A DNA stretch of 64,000 nucleotides from NCBI RefSeq assembly GCF_051020515.1, contig NZ_CP194857.1, forward strand, positions 2,480,001 through 2,544,000. The letters are read 5' to 3'. Shown here one piece after another: positions 55,591 to 64,000 of the stretch (positions within the stretch are counted from its first letter, which is position 1; the number at the start of each line of letters is the position of its first letter). The DNA comes from CALKWS01 sp051020515. GTDB taxonomy: Bacteria; Actinomycetota; Actinomycetes; Actinomycetales; Beutenbergiaceae. Made by a program: the position numbers and the translations under genes. The notes under the pieces were generated by a model. That model did not search any database. It had not been told where the DNA came from and worked only from the letters and a program-made list of their open reading frames with translations.

Positions 55591-58117
55591 ATGGCTGACA
55601 CCGGCCCCCGGTCGATCCCGCATGCACTCGGGCCCCATGTGGCCCTGCCGCTGGGCGGGATCGGCACCGGCAACCTCGCCCTGGGCGCCGATGGCGGGTT
55701 GCGACAGTGGCAACTGCACAACATCGGCAACCACCGTGGCGATCTCCCCGGATCCTTCTTCGCGCTCCGGGTGAGCCAGTGGGAACCACCGTTCGACGCC
55801 GTGCGGATTCTGCAGGCACCTGCGCCGGCGGCTGAACAGACCCACACCCCGCTGGTCAACGACGACCACGTCCCGAACTGGCAGCGTGAACTGCTCGAGC
55901 AGGCCGAGCCGATGCCCGAATCCACCTTCACCGGCCAGTACCCCTTCGGGCGGGTCGACTTCCACGACGAGACGCTGCCCGTGCAGGTGAGCCTGGAAGC
56001 CTTCACCCCGTTCGTGCCGCTGGATGTGCAGAACAGCTCGCTGCCCGCCGCCCTGTTCACCCTCACCCTCACCAACCACGACGTGACCCCCGTGGCCGCC
56101 TGGCTGGGGGGGGGCGATCCAGAACGCTGTGGGAGGTGACGGCGTCCTGGCGCCCGACGGCGTGCGCGCGCCCGGATACGGTGGCAACGTCAACCGGGTC
56201 AACCGGGACGGGGGTTGGACCAACCTGGTGCTGGAGAACCCGTCGCTGTCCGCGGATCACCCCGGCGCCGGTTCCATGGTGCTCGCTTGTGATGCTCCGT
56301 TGACCACGGCACTACCCGCTTGGACCAGCCCGCACCAGTTCCTGGACTTCATGCGCTCGCGGCAACCGTTCGGTCCCCAGGACTGGGCCCACATGCCCTC
56401 ATGGATCGCCGATCCACAACCCACGGGCACCTGGAGCCAGGCACGGCCCAGCCCGACCGGAGCCACCTGGAACGGTGGTTTGGCGGGTCAGATCGACGTG
56501 CCTCCCGGGCAGAGCGTGCAGGTGCGGTTCGTCCTCACGTGGCACTTTCCGAACCGGTACGTCAACTTCACACAGTTCGGGGGGATCCGGCCCGAGTGGG
56601 GGGCTACCAGGCACCGGCTCGGCAACCACTACACCACCGTGCATGCCGACGCGTTGGCGGTGAGCCGGCAGGTGCAGCAGCAATGGAAGGGTCTGGAGTC
56701 GGTCTCCCGCCGGTGGGTACGCACGGTCGCCGGCTCGGGACTGAGCGCGACCGAGACCGAGCATCTGCTCGCCCAGGCCGCGATCATCAGGAGCCCGAGT
56801 TTCTTCCGCGATGAGGACGGAAGGTTCTACGGGTTCGAGGGCGTGCATGGCGCCTCGACCACGATGTGGTCCGGGGACGTTGGCGGGTCCTGTCCGCTGA
56901 ACTGTACGCATGTGTTCGCCTATGCCCAGGGACTGGCGAAGTTGTTCCCGGAACTGGAACGGTCGATGCGGCGGACTCAGTTCGAGGTCATGCAGGCCCC
57001 GCCAGGGTTCATCCCGCACCGGTTGATCGCCCCGACCCACCTACCCCAACTATGGGACCGGCCGATCGGGGGACCGGGAGAGCCCGCACTGGACGGGATG
57101 CTCGCGACCGTCCTGCAGACGTATCGGGAGGTGCGTACCGGAGCCGGACAGGACTGGCTCAGGACGTACTGGCCCAACATCCACCGACTGCTGGAGTACG
57201 TCGCCGCATCCTGGGATCCCCAGGGCACCGGGATGCTGCACGGCATACAACCCTCCACCCACGACATCGACCTGGCCGGCCTGAACACCTTCATGGGCAC
57301 CTACTGGCTCGCGGCACTGCGCGCGGGCGAGGAGTTGGCCCGGCTGCTCGGCCACACCGACATCGCCACCAGGTGGCGGGAATGGTTCGAACGGTCCTCG
57401 GTCGCCTACGATGACGCCCTCTTCACCGGGGAGTACTACATCCAGGTGCTCGAGGAAGGCGATCCGACCAAGTTCCAATGGGAGCGCGGCTGCCTGTCCG
57501 ACCAACTGATCGGGCAGTGGTGGGCCCACACCCTGGACCTGGGGTACCTGCTCCCGGCCGATCACGTGCGTACTGCGCTGGCTTCGGTGGTCCGTCACAA
57601 CCTGCGCACCGGCTTCGACGGCTTCGACCACCCATTCCGGTCCTTCGCGGTCCAGGATGAGACCGGGCTGCTGATGTGCTCCTGGCCGCACGGGGGCCGC
57701 CCGGCCACGCCCACCCGGTATTGCGATGAGGTGTGGACCGGGATCGAGCAGCAGGTGGCCGCGCACTGCCTGATGGAAGGGCTGACCGAGGAAGCCGACG
57801 CGATCCTGACCGGACTGTGGGCCCGGTACGACGGGCGCCGACGCAATCCGTACAACCAGGTTGAGTGCGGAGACCACTATGTGCGGGCTCTGTCGGGATG
57901 GACGGTCCTGGAAGCTCGCACCGGGCACCGTTGGGACGCCACCACCGGCACCCTGCAGGTGGCGGCTATGCCCGACGGCGGCTGGCCGGTGCTCACCGAC
58001 GGCGGCTGGGGCACGCTCCGGCCGGTGCCCGACGGGGTGGAGTTGACGTGCCGGCACGGTCGGTTCGAGATCGAGCGTCTCGTGGTCGACGGGCAGGATC
58101 TGCTCGGTGCCCGCTGA
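55591..58117 (+). CDS. GH116-like (GBA2/DUF608) glycosidase, reading frame broken once
   Basis: From ATG 55591 with AAGGAG upstream. The start ALPLGGIGTGNLALGADGGLRQWQLHN matches GH116 family openings. Removing one G from the G9 at 56106-56114 joins VAAWLGG to AIQNAVGGDGVLAPDG, giving about 841 residues. Later: GGSCPLNCTHVFAYAQGLAKLFPELERSMR, HDIDLAGLNTFMGTYWLAAL and a helical barrel. GH116 includes glucosidases, and in Microbacterium an exo-beta-D-arabinofuranosidase. No signal peptide, so probably intracellular. Substrate inferred from context. Confidence 0.8.
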
Positions 58118-58241
58118 TGTTGGCCACGGGGGAGGGGAGAACCATCCGTTGATGCGCTGCGCCGTCGAAGCAGCGCAGCCGTCCAGGAGGGCACTGGTGC
58201 CGGCGGTCGCCGGCTCAGGCAATGACGCCAAGGAGAGGGAT

Positions 58242-60067
58242 ATGAGCACATCTAGCACATCTAGCAGCACGGGCACCAGGGCAACCGCGGCCCTGGGCAC
58301 ACTGGCGCTGGCAGCAGCGGGGGTGGTCCTGGTGGCTACGCCCGCAGCAGCCTCGGAAGAACATTCTCCGGCGCAGATGATCGCGAAGATCACCGGGCCG
58401 GGTTCGATCAACGACACGGACTCCCGGTGGAACGTCGGGGGTACCGACCTGGGGTTGATGTGGGACAACGGGGCCGGGCAGATCATGTTTGCCATCGGGG
58501 ACACCTTCGCCACGGCCCCTGCTGGTGGGCCGGACTGGCGCTCCAACGGTCTGCTGCGCAGTTCCGATGCCGACTTCACCACCGGCATGATGCTGGATAG
58601 CGCAGTGCTGGACGGCGACGGCGACGCGGCCGAGATCATCCCTTCGCTGAAGGACCCGGGCACCGAGCACACCACCATCCCCACCGCCGGGATCGCCGTG
58701 GGTGACACCCAGTACCTGGCGTTCATGTCAGTGCGCCAGTGGGGAGAGCCGGGGGAGTGGGACACCAACTACTCCCGGATCGCCTACTCCGAGGACAACG
58801 GGGAGACCTGGAATGACACCGACGGTCCGGAGTGGACCAACACCGAAGCCGGTGACAACAACTTCCAGATGGTCAGTTTCGTGCGCGGGCAGGGGGACGG
58901 CTACATCTACATGCACGGCACGCCGAACGGCCGCCTCGGCGCGGCCCAGGTGGCGCGGGTACCCGAGGAAGAGATCCTGGACAAGGACTCCTACACCTAC
59001 TGGGACGGCGCCGGCTGGGCCCCCGAGGAGACCGCCGCGGTCGACGTCGTGGCCCCCAACGTCTCCGAACTGTCCGTGCAGTACCACGAACACTCCGGGC
59101 AGTGGCTGATGATGTATCTGAACGACGAGGAGGTCGACGTCGTGGTGCGCACCGCGCCGGCTCCCGAGGGCCCGTGGGGCCAGGCTCAGATCGTCGCGAG
59201 TTTCGCAGACTATCCCGGCCTGTACTCCCCGTACATGCACCCCTGGAACGAGGGCCCCACGGTGCACTTCATGATGTCGCTGTGGGAGCCGTACAACATC
59301 TATCAGCTCGCTTTCGATCTCGATACCGACGGACAGATCACCCGCCCCAACCTGATCGCCGATCCCAGTTTCGAACGCGCCGGCGAATCCGGTGCGGTGA
59401 GCGACGTCTGGTCCTGCACCGGGAACTGCGGCATCGATCGCGACATCAACTGGGCCCATTCGGGCAGCAACCAAGCCTGGATGCGGCACAACACCGGATG
59501 GATCGATGTGCACCAGCAGGTGCCGGTGGAGCCGAACACCACCTACGACCTGTCGGCCTTCGTCACCACCGGTGGCGAACCGGCCCAGGGCGCGCTGGGC
59601 GTTCGTCAGGTGGCCCGGGCGCCCAGGTCCTCGCCGAGACCGAGTTCACCGAACTGCCCGTGTACGAGCGTCAGGCGTTGACCTTCAATTCCGGACCGAA
59701 CACCGCCGTGGAGGTCTACGTCGGCAGCAACCTGGACGGTGACCGCTGGGTCCAGATCGACGACTTCACGCTGATCGCCGGCGGAACCGAGGCCGAACCC
59801 GACCCGCCCTCGGTCGACGCGCTGCGAGCCAGTCTGGAGGCCTACACGGCCGACGGTGCGGTGGCCGGACCGATCGCTCATCAGTTGGCCGGAGCGCTGG
59901 ACCAAGTCGAACGACACCTGGACGATGGGCGCACCCAGCCTGCGCACGTCGCACTGGACCGGTTCATCCGTCACCTGGACAACCCCAAACGCCCCGACAC
60001 CTTGACGCCGGAGGCTGCCTCGCATCTGCGGCACGAGGCCGTGGCCCTGCGGGAGGCCACCGGGTGA
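58242..60067 (+). CDS. Secreted DUF4185 (GH183-like) enzyme with CBM-like and FIMAH domains, reading frame broken once
   Basis: ATG 58242 with AAGGAGAG upstream. A Sec signal peptide (to about residue 37, AAA-SEE) leads to the propeller: GPGSINDTDSRWNVGGTDLG, IMFAIGDTFA, YLAFMSVRQWGEPGEW and HFMMSLWEPYNIYQL. A jelly-roll carbohydrate-binding-like region starts at NLIADPSFERAG. Adding one G at 59609-59610 joins GVRQ to GGPGAQVLAETEF. The C-terminal SVDALRASLEAYTADGAVAGPIAHQLAGAL resembles a FIMAH domain. About 608 residues, secreted, probably endo-D-arabinanase. Confidence 0.82.
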
Positions 60068-60197
60068 ACCAGGTGTACCTGGTGGCCGGCGCTCGCTGGC
60101 ACCTCTGCGTATCCCACCGGCACCGGTGCGCGCGTGTCACTTGGTTTCCGAGGCGCGCCGGGCGTACCGTGAACCGGCCGAGGAGAAGGAGGCACCC

Positions 60198-61685
60198 GTG
60201 AAAGTGCTGAACCGTGACACGCTGGAGGCAGTCTCCGCGACGGTGCCGGCTCCGGCCTACGACCGCACGCAGTTGCGCGTCGGGATCGTGCACTTCGGGG
60301 TAGGCGGATTCCACCGGGCCCACCAGGCGATGTACGTGGATCGACTCATGCAGGACGGGACCGCCCGGGACTGGGCCATCTGCGGCGTGGGGCTGCTACC
60401 GGGGGACCGGCACATGGCCGACGTGCTCCAGGCGCAGGACGGGCTGTACACACTGGTGACCAAGCACCCGGACGGGACGCTGGAACCCAGGGTCATCGGC
60501 TCGATCGCGCGGTACCTGTACGGGCCGGCGGACCCTGCGGCGGTGCTCGATCAGATGGTTGATCCCGGGGTTCGGATCGTCTCGCTGACCGTCACCGAGG
60601 GCGGGTACCACGTCAACCCGGTGACCGGCGAACTCGATCCCGCCGCCCCCGAACTGCAGCACGATCTGGCCCACCCCGACGAGCCGTCGTCGATGTTCGG
60701 CTACGTGCTGGCGGCGCTGCGGCGGCGCCGTGCCGCGGGAGTACCGCCGTTCACGGTGGTCTCCTGCGACAACATCCAGGGCAACGGGGACGTGGCCCGG
60801 GCGATGCTGGTGGCGTTCGCCAGGCTGCAGGATCCGGATCTGGGCGGCTGGATCGACGCCGAGGTCTCCTTCCCCAACTCCATGGTGGACCGGATCACCC
60901 CCGCCACCGCCGCTGCCGACCGCACCATGGTGGCGACCCGGTTCGGCATCATCGACGAGTGGCCGGTCGTCGCCGAACCGTTCGTCCAGTGGGTCCTCGA
61001 GGACGACTTCCCGACCGGCCGTCCGCCGTTCCAGGACGCCGGCGTGCAGATGGTCGATGACGTGGTGCCATACGAGATGATGAAGTTGCGCCTGCTCAAC
61101 GCCAGCCATCAGGCGCTGTGCTACCTGGGCTACCTCGCCGGGTACCGGTACGCCCATGAGGTCGCCGCGGACCCGTTGTTCCGGTCCTTCCTGCTCCGGT
61201 ACATGCGTGAGGAAGCTGCCCCGACCCTGCCCCCGGTGCCCGGTGTCGATCTGCGCGACTATCAGCACCAACTCATCGAACGGTTCGCCAACGCCCATGT
61301 GCGCGACACCCTCGCGCGGCTCTGCGCGGAGAGTTCGGACCGGATTCCGGCGTGGTTGGTACCGGTGGTCGTGGAGAACCTGCAGGCCGGCGGATCCGTG
61401 GCATGCTCGGCCCTCGTCGTCGCGGCGTGGGCGCGGTACGCCGAAGGCACCGACGAGCAGGGCCGGCCGATCGAGGTTGTGGATCAGCGCCGGGACCGGG
61501 TGATGGCGGCAGCGGGCCGGCAGCGGCAGGATGAACTTGCGTTCCTGCGCGATCGGACGCTGTTCGGTGACCTCGTCGACGACGACCGGTTCGTCACGGC
61601 ATACCGGTCCGCGCTGACCGACTTGCACCGGGACGGAGCGCGAACGGCACTTGAATCGCTCATGGCCGGGGCGCGGATCCACTGA
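60198..61685 (+). CDS. Mannitol dehydrogenase-family long-chain polyol dehydrogenase
   Basis: 495 residues from GTG 60198, with AAGGAGG at 60186-60192. NAD-binding start VGIVHFGVGGFHRAHQAMYVDRLM and the catalytic lysine motif KLRLLNASHQALCYLG near residue 299 mark the mannitol/arabinitol/fructuronate reductase family. At the end of the D-arabinan locus a D-arabinitol or related pentitol/hexonate role is possible, but the family is broad. It could belong to a separate polyol pathway. Confidence 0.85.
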   Translation: MKVLNRDTLEAVSATVPAPAYDRTQLRVGIVHFGVGGFHRAHQAMYVDRLMQDGTARDWAICGVGLLPGDRHMADVLQAQDGLYTLVTKHPDGTLEPRVIGSIARYLYGPADPAAVLDQMVDPGVRIVSLTVTEGGYHVNPVTGELDPAAPELQHDLAHPDEPSSMFGYVLAALRRRRAAGVPPFTVVSCDNIQGNGDVARAMLVAFARLQDPDLGGWIDAEVSFPNSMVDRITPATAAADRTMVATRFGIIDEWPVVAEPFVQWVLEDDFPTGRPPFQDAGVQMVDDVVPYEMMKLRLLNASHQALCYLGYLAGYRYAHEVAADPLFRSFLLRYMREEAAPTLPPVPGVDLRDYQHQLIERFANAHVRDTLARLCAESSDRIPAWLVPVVVENLQAGGSVACSALVVAAWARYAEGTDEQGRPIEVVDQRRDRVMAAAGRQRQDELAFLRDRTLFGDLVDDDRFVTAYRSALTDLHRDGARTALESLMAGARIH

Positions 61686-61750
61686 ACGGAACGAACCCAT
61701 CCCGCTGAAATGTCCAAGCCCGGGACCAGCATGGGCGGCACACTGGAGGC

Positions 61751-62203
61751 ATGCCCATCACACTCACGCCCAAACTCGTCGTCCACGAGGCCGATAGCGC
61801 GATCGACTATTACTCCCGGGCCCTCGGGGCCACGGTGCGGCAGCGGTACACGATGGGGGACTCCGTGGTGTTCGCCGAACTGGCGGTGTTCGGCCTCGCC
61901 CTTCTTCTCAAGGATGCCGACGAGCACGACCCCAGCCCGCAGACGTTGGGCCGGCCGGGCGTGCTGCTCGATGTGACCACCGACGATCCGGACGGTCTGG
62001 CCGAGCAGATGGTGGCGGCCGGCGGCCAGGTGGTCTTCCCGGTGGCCGACCAGCCCTACGGGGCGCGCGGCGGACGGGTGCGCGACCCCTTCGGCCACGA
62101 GTGGCTGCTGCAGACACCGATGACCTGGAGCCCCGAGCAGATCCAGGCCGCACTGGAGGATCCGAGGGCTGAACCACCCGGCGACACGACCCGCTGCCGG
62201 TGA
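61751..62203 (+). CDS. VOC-superfamily (glyoxalase/PhnB-like) protein
   Basis: 150 residues. The beta-alpha-beta-beta-beta fold is indicated by LTPKLVVHEADSAIDYYSRALGA, VFGLALLLKDADEH, GVLLDVTTDDPDGLAEQMVAAGGQVVFPVAD and GRVRDPFGHEWLL. PhnB-like members lack a proven function; many bind small molecules or metals. It stands alone between the sugar locus and sdhC. Confidence 0.85.
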   Translation: MPITLTPKLVVHEADSAIDYYSRALGATVRQRYTMGDSVVFAELAVFGLALLLKDADEHDPSPQTLGRPGVLLDVTTDDPDGLAEQMVAAGGQVVFPVADQPYGARGGRVRDPFGHEWLLQTPMTWSPEQIQAALEDPRAEPPGDTTRCR

Positions 62204-62247
62204 AGGAAGTGTGAGGGGACGGTCGCCAAAGAGAGTACGGTGAAGGG

Positions 62248-62967
62248 GTGGCAACCCCAACACTGAACACCAGGCCACCGATCCCGACGTGGCGCTCGAG
62301 CATCGTGCTCAAATCTGTCATGGCCGTCAGCGGGCTGATCCTGGTCGGATTCCTGATCGCCCATGCCTACGGCAACTTCAAGATCTTCTCCGGGCAGGAG
62401 GCCTTCGATGCCTACTCGGCCTACCTGCGTGAGATCGGCCAGCCCCTGTTGCCCTACAGCGGCGCGCTGTGGATCCTGCGGATCGTGCTGCTGGCCGCTA
62501 TCGGAGCGCATATCTACGCAGCGGTGACGCTATGGCGGCGCAACCGCGGCGCGACCGCCGGCAAGGGTGCCGCCCGGTACGTGAGCAGCAACGCCCGGCG
62601 CGGCCACCAGCGGTCCTACGCCTCGTTCACGATGCGGTGGGGAGGGGTGGTCATCGGGTTGTTCGTGATCTACCACATCCTGCACCTGACCACGAACCAC
62701 ATCGCCCCCGGTGGTGCTTCCGGAAGCCCGTACGAGCGAACGGTGAACGGGTTCGAGATCTGGTGGGTGGTGGCCACCTACACGATCGCCCTGATCGCCC
62801 TGGGCTTCCACCTGCGCCACGGGCTGTGGGCGGCCTTCGCCAGCATCGGCTGGAACCGATCGCCGCGGGTGCGTGCGAACCTGAACATCGCCGCCACGGT
62901 CGTCGCGGTAGCGATGATCCTCGCCTTCCTCATTCCCCCCTTCGCCGTCCTGTTCGGAGTCGTGTAG
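62248..62967 (+). CDS. sdhC: Succinate dehydrogenase cytochrome b subunit
   Basis: 239 residues from GTG 62248. Five membrane segments of the b558-type single-anchor subunit: LKSVMAVSGLILVGFLIAHAYGNFKIFSG first, then helices with His at RWGGVVIGLFVIYHILHLT and LGFHLRHGLWAAF. It holds hemes and quinone for succinate oxidation or fumarate reduction. The stop shares one base with the sdhA start (TAGTG). Confidence 0.92.
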   Translation: MATPTLNTRPPIPTWRSSIVLKSVMAVSGLILVGFLIAHAYGNFKIFSGQEAFDAYSAYLREIGQPLLPYSGALWILRIVLLAAIGAHIYAAVTLWRRNRGATAGKGAARYVSSNARRGHQRSYASFTMRWGGVVIGLFVIYHILHLTTNHIAPGGASGSPYERTVNGFEIWWVVATYTIALIALGFHLRHGLWAAFASIGWNRSPRVRANLNIAATVVAVAMILAFLIPPFAVLFGVV

Positions 62968-64000
62968 TGAGTACCACCCAGCCCGTCGACACTGAGTTCT
63001 ACATCTCGGGCGCCCCGATCGCTGATGACAAGGCTCCGGCTGGGCCGATCAACGAGCGGTGGGACACCCGCCGGTTCGAGGCGAAACTGGTCAACCCCGC
63101 CAACCGCCGCAAACTCTCGGTGATCATGGTGGGCACCGGACTGGCCGGCGCCGCAGCAGCGGCCACCCTCGGTGAGGCCGGTTACCACGTCCAGGCGTTC
63201 TGCTATCAGGACAGCCCCCGCCGGGCCCACTCCATCGCCGCCCAGGGCGGGATCAATGCGGCCAAGAACTACCGCAACGACGGGGACTCCATCGAGCGGT
63301 TGTTCTTCGACACCGTCAAGGGCGGTGACTACCGCGCCCGGGAGTCCAACGTCTACCGGCTCTCCCAGGTCAGCGTGGAGATCATCGACCAGTGCGTGGC
63401 CCAGGGCGTACCGTTCGCCCGGGAGTACGGCGGGTTGCTGGACAACCGCTCCTTCGGCGGTGTGCAGGTCTCGCGCACCTTCTACGCCCGCGGCCAGACC
63501 GGTCAGCAGTTGCTGCTGGGGGCCTACCAGGCCATGGAACGCCAGATCGGGGCCGGGACGGTGGAGATGTTCTCCCGCCACGAGATGCTCGATGTGATCG
63601 TGATCGACGGCCACGCCCGGGGCATCGTGGCCCGGGACCTGGTCACCGGCGAGATCCAGACCCATATGGCCGACGCGGTGGTGCTGGCCAGCGGCGGGTA
63701 CGGCAACGTGTTCTTCCTGTCCACCAACGCGATGGGCTCCAACGTCACCGCCACCTGGAAGGCGCACCGCAAGGGCGCCTTCTTCGGCAACCCCTGCTAC
63801 ACCCAGATCCACCCCACCTGCATCCCGGTGTCCGGGGCGAACCAGTCCAAACTCACCTTGATGAGCGAGTCGCTGCGCAACGACGGGCGCATCTGGGTTC
63901 CGAAGAAGCCCGGTGACGAACGCGCCCCGCAGGATATCCCCGAGGACGAGCGCGACTACTACCTGGAGCGTCGCTACCCCGCCTTCGGCAACCTGGTGCC
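62967..64000 (+). CDS. sdhA: Succinate dehydrogenase flavoprotein subunit, partial
   Basis: From GTG 62967 to the window end, about 344 residues of a usual 600-660. FAD-binding start VIMVGTGLAGAAAAATLGEAGY, the covalent-FAD histidine segment HSIAAQGGINAAKNY, DNRSFGGVQVSRTFYARGQTGQQLLLG in pieces and the substrate region NPCYTQIHPTCIPV are present. Oxidises succinate with the b558 anchor. The long leader before the Rossmann fold is typical of the SdhCAB type with a single anchor. Confidence 0.94.
   Translation, partial: MSTTQPVDTEFYISGAPIADDKAPAGPINERWDTRRFEAKLVNPANRRKLSVIMVGTGLAGAAAAATLGEAGYHVQAFCYQDSPRRAHSIAAQGGINAAKNYRNDGDSIERLFFDTVKGGDYRARESNVYRLSQVSVEIIDQCVAQGVPFAREYGGLLDNRSFGGVQVSRTFYARGQTGQQLLLGAYQAMERQIGAGTVEMFSRHEMLDVIVIDGHARGIVARDLVTGEIQTHMADAVVLASGGYGNVFFLSTNAMGSNVTATWKAHRKGAFFGNPCYTQIHPTCIPVSGANQSKLTLMSESLRNDGRIWVPKKPGDERAPQDIPEDERDYYLERRYPAFGNLV

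Noticed and set aside
55591..58117. The nine-G run as a phase-variable switch
   Set aside because: Eight other one-base breaks in the window, including conserved genes, make sequence error more likely; raw-read evidence would be needed.

Overview
The window is high-GC DNA from an actinobacterium, most likely a Micrococcales-type lineage. The evidence is the set of conserved actinobacterial neighbourhoods it carries: whiB / large glycosyltransferase / DUF5719 / DUF3499 / manB / Trm112; RDD / SpoIIM-like / DUF58 / MoxR / DUF4350 / DUF4129 / mtrA-mtrB-lpqB / comF / hpf / secA; and Rv3235-like / LysM / BldC-like / CpaB-CpaE. Genus cannot be fixed from the sequence alone.

Layout. 1-7.2 kb: end of a GntP-type permease, an idonate-dehydrogenase-like enzyme, a TetR/MMPL efflux pair, a pterin dehydratase, a histidine phosphatase, a TIGR03089 adenylate-forming-like protein and a PLP amino-acid deaminase/aldolase. 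7.4-20.5 kb: whiB, envelope and cell-surface genes, manB, PatB-like C-S lyase, ahcY, RDD and SpoIIM-like membrane proteins. 20.5-36.1 kb: DUF58-MoxR operon, MtrAB-LpqB two-component module, ComF, Hpf, a YcaQ-like winged-helix protein and SecA. 36.2-44.3 kb: an ECF sigma factor with neighbours, conserved small genes, CpaB/CpaE-like proteins and a HisN-like phosphatase. 61.7-64 kb: a VOC protein, then sdhC and the start of sdhA.

The striking region is 44.3-61.7 kb. It is a LacI-controlled carbohydrate locus: three DUF4185-type beta-propeller proteins (GH183 or GH183-like), two GH172 (DUF2961) proteins, one GH116-like enzyme, an ABC importer (binding protein plus two permeases, no ATPase), a PfkB sugar kinase, a CBS-less arabinose-5-phosphate-isomerase-like SIS protein and a long-chain polyol dehydrogenase. 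GH183, GH172 and GH116 are the families known to act together on mycobacterial D-arabinan. With a kinase and a D-arabinose-5-P isomerase, the locus reads as a complete pathway from D-arabinan (arabinogalactan/lipoarabinomannan) to D-ribulose 5-phosphate. A palindrome, GGTAATCGATTACC or a close match, occurs at three promoters (four copies) and is the probable LacI operator.

Nine reading-frame breaks occur in eight genes. Each is repaired by adding or removing one G/C, mostly in short G runs. They hit housekeeping and accessory genes alike, so base-level sequence error is a likelier general explanation than gene decay. Affected genes are given here as single genes with the break marked. No tRNA, rRNA, CRISPR array, transposon or prophage was seen, and no gap longer than 300 bases lacks a gene.
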